Below, piece by piece: positions 24,743 through 33,666 of a stretch of 48,642 nucleotides of DNA. The notes under the pieces are model-generated. The model worked only from the letters and a program-made list of their open reading frames with translations, was not told the DNA's origin and ran no database searches. How positions within the stretch are numbered: position 1 is the first letter of the stretch; each line of letters starts with the position of its first letter. Location: positions 1-48,642 of the forward strand of contig CAZNNL010000007.1 of the NCBI GenBank assembly GCA_964574395.1. Reading direction: 5' to 3'. The DNA comes from JAXGQD01 sp964574395. GTDB taxonomy: Bacteria > Bacillota > Clostridia > Saccharofermentanales > Fastidiosipilaceae. The translations under genes and the position numbers were made by a program.

Positions 24743-24915
24743 TCCAATTCATCCAAAACAACATCGGTACCATCTTGGTTTCCATATTACTCTTAGTCAT
24801 ACTCGGTCTTGCGGCCTACAAAATCTATCGCGACGACAAGGCTGGCAAAGGCGGTTGCTCTGGCTGCACACGCTCCTGTGGCGCCTGTCAAATTCCTGAA
24901 ATCGACCGACATTAA
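24739..24915 (+). CDS. FeoB-associated Cys-rich membrane protein
   Basis: 58 residues: one membrane helix at about 9-29 (IGTILVSILLLVILGLAAYKI), then a basic stretch and a tail C-S-G-C-T-R-S-C-G-A-C with four cysteines in two C-x2-C pairs. This is the common third component of Firmicute feo operons, thought to help iron delivery or sensing. The ATG overlaps the feoB stop. It is followed by no clear terminator. Confidence 0.88.
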   Translation: MIQFIQNNIGTILVSILLLVILGLAAYKIYRDDKAGKGGCSGCTRSCGACQIPEIDRH

Positions 24916-24964
24916 TCTGTGAAATTTTCGCAAAAGATTTTACGTTGGCAGCCCGCGAATACGG

Positions 24965-24970
24965 TATAAT
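24965..24970 (+). promoter_or_regulatory. -10 element of the DUF937 gene
   Basis: Perfect TATAAT 57 bases before the ATG, followed by AGTAGGAGG at the ribosome site. The -35 is not obvious; TTGGCA at 24945 is too close. Confidence 0.45.
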
Positions 24971-25026
24971 TAGTAATTATGTTCGAGTTGTTGAATTAAA
25001 CTTTTCACAGCTCAGTAGGAGGCACT

Positions 25027-25605
25027 ATGGACTTATCAAAAGAACTACAAGGCATGCTTTCTAACAGCGATTTGTTTTCACGATTAGGGAAAACAGTTGG
25101 TGTTGAAGATGCCTCACAAATTGGCCAAGCAGCACAACTCGGAATTCCTGCGCTACTCGAAGGCCTTAGTAAAAACGCTCAATCCCCGGAAGGTGCCAAA
25201 TCCTTGGCAGATGCACTTGATTACCACGCTGACAAAAGTCCTTATGATCTCGACAACATTGATCAAGTAGACGGTGGAAAAATCCTTGGACACATCTTTG
25301 GAAACAACACAAGCGGCGTCGCAGATCAGCTCTCAGCACGCTCTGGACTTACGGCTTCACAGTCAAACGGTCTATTGGCCATGTTGGCACCAATATTGAT
25401 GAATATGTTAGGTAAAGAAAAGAAGCAAATGGGCCTTCCTACAGAAGACTTATCCATGCTCACAGGCGGTTTGGGTAAACAACTCTTAGGCGATGCTGAT
25501 GGCAAAAGCATCCTCAGCCACCTAACCGACCTACTAGACAAAAACAAAGACGGCAGTGTCATCGATGACCTCAAAGGTATGCTTGGTGGCCGGTTCCACG
25601 ATTGA
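25027..25605 (+). CDS. DUF937 family protein
   Basis: 192-residue cytoplasmic protein of the DUF937 family: SQIGQAAQLGIPALLEGLSKNAQ near 31, GAKSLADALD near 57, DGGKILGHIFGNN near 82 and GLLAMLAPILMNMLGKEKK near 114, followed by a Gly/Asp-rich end. No catalytic residues are recognised and the role is unknown. It has its own promoter and ends in a bidirectional terminator, so it stands alone. Confidence 0.8.
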   Translation: MDLSKELQGMLSNSDLFSRLGKTVGVEDASQIGQAAQLGIPALLEGLSKNAQSPEGAKSLADALDYHADKSPYDLDNIDQVDGGKILGHIFGNNTSGVADQLSARSGLTASQSNGLLAMLAPILMNMLGKEKKQMGLPTEDLSMLTGGLGKQLLGDADGKSILSHLTDLLDKNKDGSVIDDLKGMLGGRFHD

Positions 25606-25655
25606 TTAAGCACCAAGCTTCTTATTTCGAAGTTAGGATTTTGATTAGACTTATT

Positions 25656-25689
25656 AAAAAAACCGGAGAACGAAAGTCTCCGGTTTTTT
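25656..25689. terminator. Bidirectional intrinsic terminator
   Basis: AAAAAACCGGAGA / TCTCCGGTTTTTT with a 7-base loop. The A and T runs serve both the DUF937 gene and the convergent lipoprotein gene. Confidence 0.92.
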
Positions 25690-25744
25690 ATGTTTCATTG
25701 TTGTTTTCTATCGCTAGAGAATGGTGAAGTTTTTATTGTATGTT

Positions 25745-26638
25745 CTACTGGGCGATAGGACCTAAGTCTAGTAAGTGTTCAACTGGTCCTAAAAAATCTG
25801 GGTTGTCTGAGGTAACGAGCAGTAGCAAGTTATTTCCGTCAAACATCAAACTCTTCTCATTAACATCTGAGGGCTTGAGCATGACTTTGTTTAACGGTTC
25901 ATCCATCGCTTTCAAGAGTTCGTTAGCTTTTTTCACTAGATTCGCGTTGTCTAATTTGAAGCGAGACATTAGTTCCTTGTAAGTGATAACATGTCCGTCG
26001 CGACTGTCAATATTAATGGTAAAATACTCTGACGGACCATATTCACTACGATAACCACCCGCTCTGAGTTCACTAAAGATGGACTGTAGTCCACCTGAAT
26101 TATTTAGGTTCATTGTTTGGTGAATGACAACGCTGACACGTTTGCTACTATCCTTGAGCGCGGCTTCTTTCTCTTTTGTAAAACGATCCCAATACTCGTT
26201 TACATTCTTCATTTTTAGCTTAATCGCATCTTCAATCTCAGCTTTGACTTGAGGATTATCGGACTCGATTACAGGAGTTGACATGTAGCTCCCAGAATAC
26301 TCATCGACAATTTCCTCACCATCCCACACTACAAAATTTTCTTCAATTGTTTCGAGGCTAATCTCTAGCTTAGGCTTTTCTGCTACCGTAGCTTTTGTAG
26401 TGGTGGTAGTAGTAGGGGGCTTTGTCGTTTCTGACGTAGTCGCGCTAGTGGATTCACTGCTTTGGGTAGTAGTGCTGTCATTTGATTCAACTTCACTAGG
26501 CTTAGATTCAGTGCTTTCAACTACAATTCCTGTAGTTGTTGTGCTAGGTATCAATGCTTGACAAGCAGTTAGGATCAAGAGGCTTGTACTAAGAAGAAGC
26601 ACGATTGCTTTCTTATAAATAGGGCCGTTCTGTTTCAT
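25745..26638 (-). CDS. DUF3298/RsiV-type lipoprotein
   Basis: 297-residue secreted lipoprotein. Lipobox LILTAC is near residue 26; a Ser/Thr/Glu low-complexity linker runs from about 31 to 85. The folded part, with SGSYMSTPVI near 115, a Y-x-x-x-Y-style DGHVITYKELMSRFK near 225 and LLLLVTSDNPDFLGPVEHLLDL at the end, resembles the paired DUF4163/DUF3298 domains of RsiV and PdaC. The ATG at 26638 follows AAGGAG; the longer frame lacks a site. No sigma factor or deacetylase is adjacent, so an anti-sigma role is not supported. Confidence 0.75.
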   Translation of the reverse strand: MKQNGPIYKKAIVLLLSTSLLILTACQALIPSTTTTGIVVESTESKPSEVESNDSTTTQSSESTSATTSETTKPPTTTTTTKATVAEKPKLEISLETIEENFVVWDGEEIVDEYSGSYMSTPVIESDNPQVKAEIEDAIKLKMKNVNEYWDRFTKEKEAALKDSSKRVSVVIHQTMNLNNSGGLQSIFSELRAGGYRSEYGPSEYFTINIDSRDGHVITYKELMSRFKLDNANLVKKANELLKAMDEPLNKVMLKPSDVNEKSLMFDGNNLLLLVTSDNPDFLGPVEHLLDLGPIAQ

Positions 26639-26681
26639 ATGTTTCTCCTTGATGGTGTGCAGCAAGATCTACTTACGACAG

Positions 26682-26714
26682 CTGATAGGAGCGCTATCAG
26701 ATGAAGACTGATAG
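26682..26714 (-). promoter_or_regulatory. Alternating CTGATAG / CTATCAG / CTGATAG elements in the lipoprotein leader
   Basis: CTGATAG at 26682-26688, its complement CTATCAG at 26694-26700, and CTGATAG again at 26708-26714. The centre copy can pair with either neighbour, giving two exclusive 7-bp hairpins, or the set may be two overlapping operator palindromes. It lies between the -10 and the ATG. Confidence 0.6.
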
Positions 26715-26730
26715 AAAAATATTTTCCCTA

Positions 26731-26761
26731 ATTATAATGTATTTTGTCACTTGAGTGTCAA
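26731..26761 (-). promoter_or_regulatory. Putative promoter of the lipoprotein gene
   Basis: On the minus strand, TTGACA (26756-26761) and TATAAT (26731-26736) separated by 19 bp, both perfect hexamers with a slightly long spacer. The transcript would begin near 26724. Confidence 0.6.
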
Positions 26762-26791
26762 CTTTTCAGGCTACTGCAGCCACCAACTTTG

Positions 26792-27637
26792 CTAGGCAGA
26801 TTCGGCTTGTTTTTTGCTTGGTAATACGGTTTCCTGCATGAATTGTTCGATTATCGCACCAGTTGGGCAGGTTGTAGCGCATGCGCCACAGTTGATGCAG
26901 CCTTCGGGGTCGATAACAGCGACGGAGGCTTCCATGCTGATAGTGTTTGTTGGGCAGGCTTTGACGCACTTGGTGCAGCCGATGCAGGAGACTGTGCAGA
27001 CTTTGCGAGTGCTTGCTCCAGGTAATGGGTTTCTGCAGCGAACGCTGAAGCGCTTCTCTGGGTCTTGCATAGTGATGAGTTTTTTGGGGCAGGTGATAAC
27101 ACACTTTTCGCAGCCCTTGCAGCGTACCGGGCTGATGACGGCCAAGCCATTTATTAGATCGATAGCTCCGAAGGGGCAAGCTCTTTGGCAGTCACCTTTG
27201 CCTAGACAACCGAAGTCGCACGATTTTTGACCGTTGAAGACTTGGGCAGCAGCCATGCAGGAGTCGATTCCTACGTAGGTGTATTTTTCACTTGCTTTGG
27301 ATTTGTCTCCGTTGCAACGTACGACGGCAACTTTGCGTGAGGAAAGAAGGTCGACTTGCACGCCCATGATTTTGCCGATGTTTTGAGCGGTACTTTCGCC
27401 ACCAGGTGTGCAGAGCGTCAGTTCAGTTGTACCTGCCACGACTGCAGCTGCGTAAGCATCGCAACCTGCTTGGCCACAAGCGCCACAATTGGCCCCGGGC
27501 AAAGCATCACGCACCTCATCGATACGCGGGTCAGTTTCAACATAAAAGATTTTCGCTGCGTAGCTCAGTATTACACCAAAGACTAAACCTAATCCGGCCA
27601 TGATACCTACCGCGCTGATTATTTTTGTAAAATCCAT
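26792..27637 (-). CDS. rnfB: Rnf complex subunit RnfB (polyferredoxin)
   Basis: 281-residue electron-input subunit of the ferredoxin:NAD+ oxidoreductase pump. An N-terminal membrane helix (about 6-28) is followed by a four-Cys cluster motif GANCGACGQAGCDAYA near 49, then GDCQRACPFGAI near 152 and further C-x2-C-x2-C-x3-C(P) ferredoxin units at CKGCEKCVITCP, CIGCTKCVKACP and CINCGACATTCP. Last gene of the rnfCDGEAB operon, the usual clostridial order. RBS AAGGAAA. Confidence 0.95.
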   Translation of the reverse strand: MDFTKIISAVGIMAGLGLVFGVILSYAAKIFYVETDPRIDEVRDALPGANCGACGQAGCDAYAAAVVAGTTELTLCTPGGESTAQNIGKIMGVQVDLLSSRKVAVVRCNGDKSKASEKYTYVGIDSCMAAAQVFNGQKSCDFGCLGKGDCQRACPFGAIDLINGLAVISPVRCKGCEKCVITCPKKLITMQDPEKRFSVRCRNPLPGASTRKVCTVSCIGCTKCVKACPTNTISMEASVAVIDPEGCINCGACATTCPTGAIIEQFMQETVLPSKKQAESA

Positions 27638-27657
27638 AGTTTTCCTTTCTTTTCAGT

Positions 27658-28236
27658 CTATGCCAGTCCAGTAAATCCAAAGAAGGCTAATGACAGTAGG
27701 GAAGCGGCGATAAGGGAAGCAGGGAAGCCTTTGAATGAGGGAGGAATGTCCGCCATTTCAAGGCGCTCACGGATACCTGAGAAAATCACGATCGCAACCA
27801 TAAAGCCAAAGCCAGCAAACGTACCGTTCAAGATGGACATCAATAAATCTAGGTTTTTATCGATGTTTAAAATACATACACCTAAGACAGCACAGTTAGT
27901 TGTGATGAGCGGTAAGTACACGCCCAGAGCTTTGTACAAGCCAGCACTTGTCTTTTTCAAGAATAGTTCAACGAATTGGACCAAGGCCGCAATAATTAAG
28001 ATAAAGGCTAATGTTTGAAGATAGCCTAAACCCAGAGGATCTAGTATCCAAGCTTGTAACATCCAAGTTATGGCGGAAGAAACAGCCATGACGAAGACAA
28101 CTGCGGCACCCATGCCAACTGCAGTAGATGTTTTCTTGGAAACACCTAGAAATGGGCAGATACCAAGGAATTTGACGAGAATAACGTTTTCAATAAATAC
28201 CGATGTGATGAATGCAGTAAAAATTGCTTCAATCAT
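27658..28236 (-). CDS. rnfA: Rnf complex subunit RnfA
   Basis: 192-residue hydrophobic subunit with six membrane helices. The N-terminal FIENVILVKFLGICPFLGVSKK carries the Cys that coordinates the intramembrane iron-sulfur centre with RnfE, and TTNCAVLGVC near 112 carries the second. Start and rnfE stop share one base (TAATG), so translation is coupled. Confidence 0.95.
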   Translation of the reverse strand: MIEAIFTAFITSVFIENVILVKFLGICPFLGVSKKTSTAVGMGAAVVFVMAVSSAITWMLQAWILDPLGLGYLQTLAFILIIAALVQFVELFLKKTSAGLYKALGVYLPLITTNCAVLGVCILNIDKNLDLLMSILNGTFAGFGFMVAIVIFSGIRERLEMADIPPSFKGFPASLIAASLLSLAFFGFTGLA

Positions 28237-28961
28237 TATTGATCTCCTCCTTTTTCAGTCGCTACGTTTCCGTTAGATAGTGTTTCGCTAAGTTGAGCCG
28301 AGTCGCTGTTGGGGCAATTTTCGCTTTCGGCGCAATCGCTACAACCAGAACCTTTGCTCAGGTCAACTTTAACTAGCTTTAATCTATTCATTAAAGCAAT
28401 CAAGAGTCCGAAAGTGATGAAGCCGCCGGGTGGCAGAATCATGATTAGCGCGGGGCTGTAAGAAGCACCTAAAATGCTGAATCCAAAAATTGAACCGGCG
28501 CCGATGAGCTCGCGGATAGAGGCCATGATGGTCAATGCGATGGTAAAGCCAAGGCCCATGCCAATGCCATCCATGGCTGATAGGCCGACCGTGTTTTTGC
28601 CAGCAAATGCTTCAGCACGTGCCAGGATGATGCAGTTAACAACGATTAAAGGAATATAAATACCTAGCGCTTGGTCAAGGGCTGGAACATAAGCCTTTAG
28701 CAGCAATTGCACTATGGTAACGAAGCCAGCAATGATGGTGACGTAGGCTGGAATGCGCACTTTGTCAGGGATAATTTTTCGTAAGAGGGAAATCACGACA
28801 TTAGAGCCAATCAACACAAAAGTGGTGGCTAAGCCCATGCCAACGCCGTTAATGGCGGAGGTTGTGACGGCTAATGTGGGACAAGTTCCCAATACGAGAC
28901 GGAATATGGGGTTTTCTTCCCATAAACCGTTGAGAAGTGTTTTAAAAGGTTTGCCTTGCAT
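28236..28961 (-). CDS. rnfE: Rnf complex subunit RnfE
   Basis: 241-residue membrane subunit, paralogous to RnfA. NPIFRLVLGTCPTLAVTTSAINGVG near 17 and IVVNCIILARAEAFA near 110 hold the paired cysteines. About 40 residues longer than the common size: the extra tail (after residue 200) has a Cys-rich segment C-S-D-C-x6-C-P. Overlaps both rnfG and rnfA by one base. Confidence 0.95.
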   Translation of the reverse strand: MQGKPFKTLLNGLWEENPIFRLVLGTCPTLAVTTSAINGVGMGLATTFVLIGSNVVISLLRKIIPDKVRIPAYVTIIAGFVTIVQLLLKAYVPALDQALGIYIPLIVVNCIILARAEAFAGKNTVGLSAMDGIGMGLGFTIALTIMASIRELIGAGSIFGFSILGASYSPALIMILPPGGFITFGLLIALMNRLKLVKVDLSKGSGCSDCAESENCPNSDSAQLSETLSNGNVATEKGGDQ

Positions 28962-29545
28962 TACTTAACGCCCTCCTTTGCAAGTTGCGCCGCAACGTCT
29001 AGGCCCGTTTGAGCGGCATTGGTGACGGCAGCAGAAGTGATGGTTGCGGATGCGATGGCGTCGATTTCGTTGGCAGCACCGGAGCCTAGACCGGGTTTAA
29101 CGACGGTGAGGGCGGGGGTGCCGGTTTTGCCAGTAAAACGCTCATAAAATGAGGCTTCGGCAGCATTAGCGCCGAGCCCAGGTGTTTCTGTGTTGCTAAT
29201 CAGACGCAGACCGGAAATGCTGAGATCTTCCGCTTTAACGCCAAGCATGACTTTGATTGGACCGCCATAACCTTTAGTGTCGACGATGAAGACATAGCCG
29301 ATGGTTTGGCCATCTTGTTCCGCTTGGAAGGCTTCTTGAACCTGGGCGGATGTATCCAATCCGGAAACATCGATGCTTGTAAATTTGTTCGCCTCTGGCA
29401 AGACCTCTTGCTGGAGGGCGACTTGATCAGCCACGGACCTAGCCGCGATGGTTGGCGCAGTGACCTGATAAACCAAGGCTAGAAGCAAGGTTGTAAAGAA
29501 GCAGATAAAGAAAAGTGAAATGGCAGGACTAAGCAGTTTTTTCAT
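28961..29545 (-). CDS. rnfG: Rnf complex subunit RnfG (covalent FMN)
   Basis: 194-residue subunit with an N-terminal membrane anchor (about 7-27) and an extracytoplasmic FMN-binding domain. The flavinylation segment is S-A-T-I-T-S near residue 164 (family S/T-G-A-T-x-T), where a Thr carries FMN by phosphoester. GYGGPIKVMLGV near 89 and SNTETPGLGANA near 112 are family landmarks. It overlaps the end of rnfD by 17 bases. The flavin transferase ApbE is not in this window. Confidence 0.95.
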   Translation of the reverse strand: MKKLLSPAISLFFICFFTTLLLALVYQVTAPTIAARSVADQVALQQEVLPEANKFTSIDVSGLDTSAQVQEAFQAEQDGQTIGYVFIVDTKGYGGPIKVMLGVKAEDLSISGLRLISNTETPGLGANAAEASFYERFTGKTGTPALTVVKPGLGSGAANEIDAIASATITSAAVTNAAQTGLDVAAQLAKEGVK

Positions 29546-30548
29546 GAACTTTTATACCTCCAAACGTTTTGGGTGCAGTGAAGCGGTCAATCAGAGGAAC
29601 AAGTAAATTCATAATCAGAATAGAATACGAAACACCTTCGGGATATCCTCCAAAACGCCTTATAACGAAGCTTAGGAAGCCACATCCTAGAGCAAAAATA
29701 ACCTCACCCTTGATACTCATAGGCGATGTTGTGTAGTCATTCGCCATAAAGAAAGCGCCAAGCATCAAACCACCAGACATGACCTGGAAGAGAAAGTCGC
29801 CTTGCATAAAACCTTCTGGAGCAAAAGCTGTACCCAAAAGGCCAGCAGTCACCACGTAAATGACAGGAATATGCCAACTAATTACTTTTCTTAACAGAAG
29901 ATATGCGCCACCAAGGAGAACGGCTAAGGTTGATGCTTCACCCAAACAACCGCCAACTTGGTTTAAGAAAAACTCCAAATGAGAGGGCATTTCCGCAGCG
30001 ACGTGCGTCACGCCAGACGCAGCATCAACGGCTGCTTGGGCAATGTCTTGTTTATGCACGCTCAAAGGTGTAGCCGAAGATGCGATGTCCGCGCCTTTGA
30101 TGACATATGTCGTCATCTGCACTGGCCAGGAAGCCATCAGCATCGCACGGGCCGCCAGGGCAGGGTTGATGAAGTTCGAGCCGATGCCACCAAAAAGCAT
30201 TTTGACAATAATAATGGCAAAAGCAGAACCGACCACCATCATCCACCAAGGGACTAAGGAAGAAACGTTCAAAGCTAAAAGCAAGCCAGTAACCACGGCA
30301 CTTAAATCACCAATGGTCTGAGGTTTTTTCATAAAGTGGTTCCAGAGATACTCGCTTAAAACAGCAGCAGCCATGGCGACCACCATCAGCACTGCGGCTC
30401 TCCAACCATAGTTGTAGACAGCAACTGCCGAGACAGGAACTAATGCGATTAGTACGTCGCGCATTAGTGTAGTGGTTGATGTTTCTAAGCGAATGTGTGG
30501 GGAGGAACCACCGGTTAATATAAGTTTGTTTTCTAATGTTTCAGCCAT
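29529..30548 (-). CDS. rnfD: Rnf complex subunit RnfD (covalent FMN)
   Basis: 339-residue polytopic subunit with about nine membrane helices. The flavinylation motif lies in S-S-A-T-P-L-S near residue 153 (family S-G-A-T-P-L). SSPHIRLETSTTTLMRDV near 15, NFINPALAARAMLMASWP near 122 and FFMANDYTTSPMSIKG near 264 are typical of RnfD/NqrB. The ATG lies immediately after the rnfC stop. Confidence 0.95.
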   Translation of the reverse strand: MAETLENKLILTGGSSPHIRLETSTTTLMRDVLIALVPVSAVAVYNYGWRAAVLMVVAMAAAVLSEYLWNHFMKKPQTIGDLSAVVTGLLLALNVSSLVPWWMMVVGSAFAIIIVKMLFGGIGSNFINPALAARAMLMASWPVQMTTYVIKGADIASSATPLSVHKQDIAQAAVDAASGVTHVAAEMPSHLEFFLNQVGGCLGEASTLAVLLGGAYLLLRKVISWHIPVIYVVTAGLLGTAFAPEGFMQGDFLFQVMSGGLMLGAFFMANDYTTSPMSIKGEVIFALGCGFLSFVIRRFGGYPEGVSYSILIMNLLVPLIDRFTAPKTFGGIKVHEKTA

Positions 30549-31940
30549 TTATTTCGCCTCCTGTGCTTCGGTTTTGCCATCCAAACCTTGCGCCTTCAAT
30601 GCAATTTCTGCATTGCGCTTCGCAATATCGCGCACTTGTTGATTACGATATTTGGCTTTACCCATACGGAAAGATTGGACCAGATAACGCGAGGCAGGGC
30701 ACATATAAACGCAAGACCCACATTCGATACAATCCATCAGATTGTGTTCGACGGCTTCCTCGTAGCGTTCGTTCGCGATTAGGAGGTTTAAGGCGAAAGG
30801 TTGCAGAGACATGGGACAGGCGATTGCGCACCTTCCACAACGGATACAGGCAGACTCCCGTCTTGTGTTAATTTCGTCTTTGCTCATCGCTAAGACCGCG
30901 TTCGTTTGTCTGAGCACGGTATTCTCTGGTGAAATTTGGGACACACCCATCATTGGTCCACCCATAATGACCTTGGCTGGTGTTTCCACAAAGCCTCCGC
31001 AGAAATCAAAGACTTCTTGAAGGGAAGTGCCCACAGGCACCCAGATGTTTTTCGGGTTCTTGATACATTTTCCATCCACGGTAATGCGACGGCGAATCAA
31101 GGGCATCCCTGTTTCAAAGTATTCGGCAAAATAAGAAACCGTATTCACACTCAGAACCAAGACGCCAATACTTGAAGGCAACTTTCCTGAAGGAATCTCA
31201 CGCCCAGTCATGGCATAGATAAGCTGTTTTTCTCCGCCTTGAGGATAGAGTGTATGAAGACTCATAACATCAATATGTGGATCATCTTCAGCAGCTTTGA
31301 TGAGGCGGTCAATAGCACCTTGCTTGTTGTCCTCAATTCCGATGATAGCTCTTTCAATACCGGTCATTTTCAGTGCGAGGTTGATACCTCTTATTACTTG
31401 AATTGGATTTTCGACCATCTCACGATAGTCTGAAGTAATATAAGGCTCACATTCAGCGCCGTTAATGAGTAGTACGTCAAACTTATCTGTTTTAGGTGGG
31501 GTCAGTTTGAAGTAAGTAGGGAAGCCTGCACCTCCGAGGCCGACTAAGCCCGAATCACGAATTGCTTGAATCATCTCAGCAGGTTCTTCGGTGGTGATCG
31601 GTTTTAAATCGGGATGTTTTTCCTGGAGGCCATCGGACTTAATGATGACCGAAGTAATGCGTTCTCCATTGGCTGCAGGTTCTGGTCTAACTGCTTCTAC
31701 AATACCGGAAATCGATGCATGAATCGGAACAGACAGGGGAGCTTCGGAGTCACCTATGATCTGACCGACGAAGACGTGTTCGCCTTTGGCTACTGTGGGC
31801 GTACATTCGGCACCGATATGTTGCCGCATGGGTATGATAACTCTTTCCGGAATGGGCAGAACTTCTGACTCATGGTCAGCCGTTCGCTTATTCTCCGGTG
31901 GATGGATTCCACCTCGGATTTTCTTAATCGTTTTGAGCAA
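30549..31940 (-). CDS. rnfC: Rnf complex subunit RnfC (NADH-binding)
   Basis: 463-residue soluble subunit that passes electrons to NAD+. GGIHPPENK at the N-terminus, the Gly-rich nucleotide/FMN region VGLGGAGFPTYFKL near 132, NGAECEPYITSDYR near 162, and two four-Cys clusters CIRCGRCAIACP near 366 and CIECGSCVYMCP near 405. Start choice: a TTG at 31940 has GAGGTGA at ideal spacing and gives the family-like start M-L-K-T-I-K-K; the in-frame GTG at 31949 overlaps that ribosome site, so I prefer TTG. First gene of the operon. Confidence 0.93.
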   Translation of the reverse strand: MLKTIKKIRGGIHPPENKRTADHESEVLPIPERVIIPMRQHIGAECTPTVAKGEHVFVGQIIGDSEAPLSVPIHASISGIVEAVRPEPAANGERITSVIIKSDGLQEKHPDLKPITTEEPAEMIQAIRDSGLVGLGGAGFPTYFKLTPPKTDKFDVLLINGAECEPYITSDYREMVENPIQVIRGINLALKMTGIERAIIGIEDNKQGAIDRLIKAAEDDPHIDVMSLHTLYPQGGEKQLIYAMTGREIPSGKLPSSIGVLVLSVNTVSYFAEYFETGMPLIRRRITVDGKCIKNPKNIWVPVGTSLQEVFDFCGGFVETPAKVIMGGPMMGVSQISPENTVLRQTNAVLAMSKDEINTRRESACIRCGRCAIACPMSLQPFALNLLIANERYEEAVEHNLMDCIECGSCVYMCPASRYLVQSFRMGKAKYRNQQVRDIAKRNAEIALKAQGLDGKTEAQEAK

Positions 31941-32247
31941 ATAAGTCACCTCGTTTTTCTATTTGTCGTAGTTTTTTCCTGTTTCGAAAATTGCATACGT
32001 TTATGCTGCTTTTCATAGAAAATTGCTTCTGCAAGTTCGGCTGATTTGCATAAATCGAATCAATAAAAAACTAACAAATTAATGCAAACTGTCAACAGAA
32101 TATTAGATAATTCATGCAATCGCGTCAAGTGCTGCACATCACTATTTTCAAACTTGTAGCAGTTAACAGTTTTTCTTGTAAAAAGTAGCTAATATGGACA
32201 AATCGTTTATAATACAATGTGAAAATTAAGCGAAAGCGGTATAGAGT
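31941..32247. other. Divergent intergenic region between rnfC and murT
   Basis: About 300 bases with no gene, AT-rich. It holds a TATAAT at 32208-32213 facing murT, a TTGACA facing rnf on the minus strand (near 32092) without a good -10, and a perfect palindromic GATTT-GCAT-AAATC at about 32043-32056. No riboswitch is recognised. Confidence 0.5.
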
Positions 32248-33666
32248 TTGAAGAAAAATCTGCGTTATTACTTTGCCATGCTGGTAGGGAAGATGAGTCA
32301 TTTTGCCTTAGGTTTAATTGGGAAGAATGCCTTTTATCCAGGAAAATTTGTTTACAACATTTGTCCAGACTTTCTGGGTATGATTGAGTTACCGAAAAAA
32401 ATCATCGCCGTGACGGGTACTAATGGCAAAACCACAGTCACAAACCTCTTAGCCGACTGCTTCAAACAACTTGGCTATTCCTACTGTTCAAACGTTGCCG
32501 GATCGAACAAAGTGGCTGCCACCATCTCGCTGCTACTCGGTCATACGACCTGGACAGGAAAAGCCCAGTGTGATATTGCCCTACTCGAAGTAGACGAGAA
32601 AAGCACGGATAGAATCTTCAAACACATCCACCCTGACTACCTCGTTGTGACTAATTTATATAGGGATTCTTACAAGAATAATGGTCATGTTGAGTATATC
32701 GCTGATTTCTTAAACACCTACATCCCTGACTCCACAGAGCTCATCCTAAATGCAGATGATTTAGTAAGTTCTGGCCTTAAACCCAGCAACCCACGCAGCT
32801 ATTTCGCGGTTGCGCCTTTAGATAATGAAATAGAAGAACGTGATTCCACCGTTAAAGATGCCCAAAGTTGCCCTGCATGCGACCACGTTTTGATACCTGA
32901 ATTCGTGCGCTACCATCATATTGGGCGCTATCATTGTGCGCATTGTGGCTTCAAGAGCCCTACACCCAACTACTTAGCGACGGCGGCAAGCTATGCGGAT
33001 AGCAGCATGCACGTAAAATATAAGGGAGAGGAAACTGCGTTTAGTTTTGCCATTAATAATGACACCGACGTGTATAACGCATTGGCTGCCATCACTCTTT
33101 TGTCCGAACTCGGTATTGCGCGTACGCAGATTCGCGACTTACTGGCGGGCTTAGCGGTGACAAAGTCTCGTTATGATGCGACAAACGTAGGCGATTTTTC
33201 TTTGACACTAATGATGGCAAAAGGAAGCAACCCCATCGCCACCTCCCGCGTCTTCGACTACATCCGCAAACAAGAAGGCCCCATCGGTCTCATCATCATG
33301 AATCACGAAATCGACCCTAACGAGCGCAATGTCGTCTTTACCGCCTGGTACTACGACACCGATTTTCAATATTTGGCCGTTGACACAGTCGCGCAAGTCG
33401 TGGCTGTCGGAAAGCAGATGCAAGATTTGAAAGCAGCCCTCCTTTTGTCAGGCGTGGCTGAAGAACGTATTACGCTATGTAGACATATCGCGGATAGCCC
33501 GGAGGCCTTGGATCTTAGTCGTCTACGCAATATTTATGTTCTTTACGACACAGAAACGACAGCTGCTGCACAAGCACTGAAAGAACCCATTTTAAAGAGA
33601 CTGAGAGATTACGAGACGCGTGGAAACACTGTGGTCTCAGCGCAGGAGGCTAAGCATGGTTATTGA
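32248..33666 (+). CDS. murT: Lipid II isoglutaminyl synthase, Mur-ligase subunit
   Basis: 472-residue ATP-dependent ligase that amidates D-Glu of the peptidoglycan stem to D-isoglutamine with nitrogen from GatD. AVTGTNGKTTVTNLLAD near residue 54 is the ATP loop, SNVAGSNKVAATISLLLG near 80 follows, and the MurT-specific zinc ribbon has CPACDHVL near 209 and CAHCGFKSP near 230. The C-terminal DUF1727 domain contacts GatD. Family members usually have D-V-S-W-x-W-D in that domain; here it reads F-T-A-W-Y-Y-D, so an acidic residue facing GatD is missing. The TTG start at 32248 gives the expected N-terminal length; its ribosome site is weak. Confidence 0.9.
   Translation: MKKNLRYYFAMLVGKMSHFALGLIGKNAFYPGKFVYNICPDFLGMIELPKKIIAVTGTNGKTTVTNLLADCFKQLGYSYCSNVAGSNKVAATISLLLGHTTWTGKAQCDIALLEVDEKSTDRIFKHIHPDYLVVTNLYRDSYKNNGHVEYIADFLNTYIPDSTELILNADDLVSSGLKPSNPRSYFAVAPLDNEIEERDSTVKDAQSCPACDHVLIPEFVRYHHIGRYHCAHCGFKSPTPNYLATAASYADSSMHVKYKGEETAFSFAINNDTDVYNALAAITLLSELGIARTQIRDLLAGLAVTKSRYDATNVGDFSLTLMMAKGSNPIATSRVFDYIRKQEGPIGLIIMNHEIDPNERNVVFTAWYYDTDFQYLAVDTVAQVVAVGKQMQDLKAALLLSGVAEERITLCRHIADSPEALDLSRLRNIYVLYDTETTAAAQALKEPILKRLRDYETRGNTVVSAQEAKHGY

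Noticed and set aside
32060..32077. Rex-type redox operator before rnf
   Set aside because: The minus strand reads TTGTTAG-N-ATTGA, with only one good half-site; too degenerate to call.
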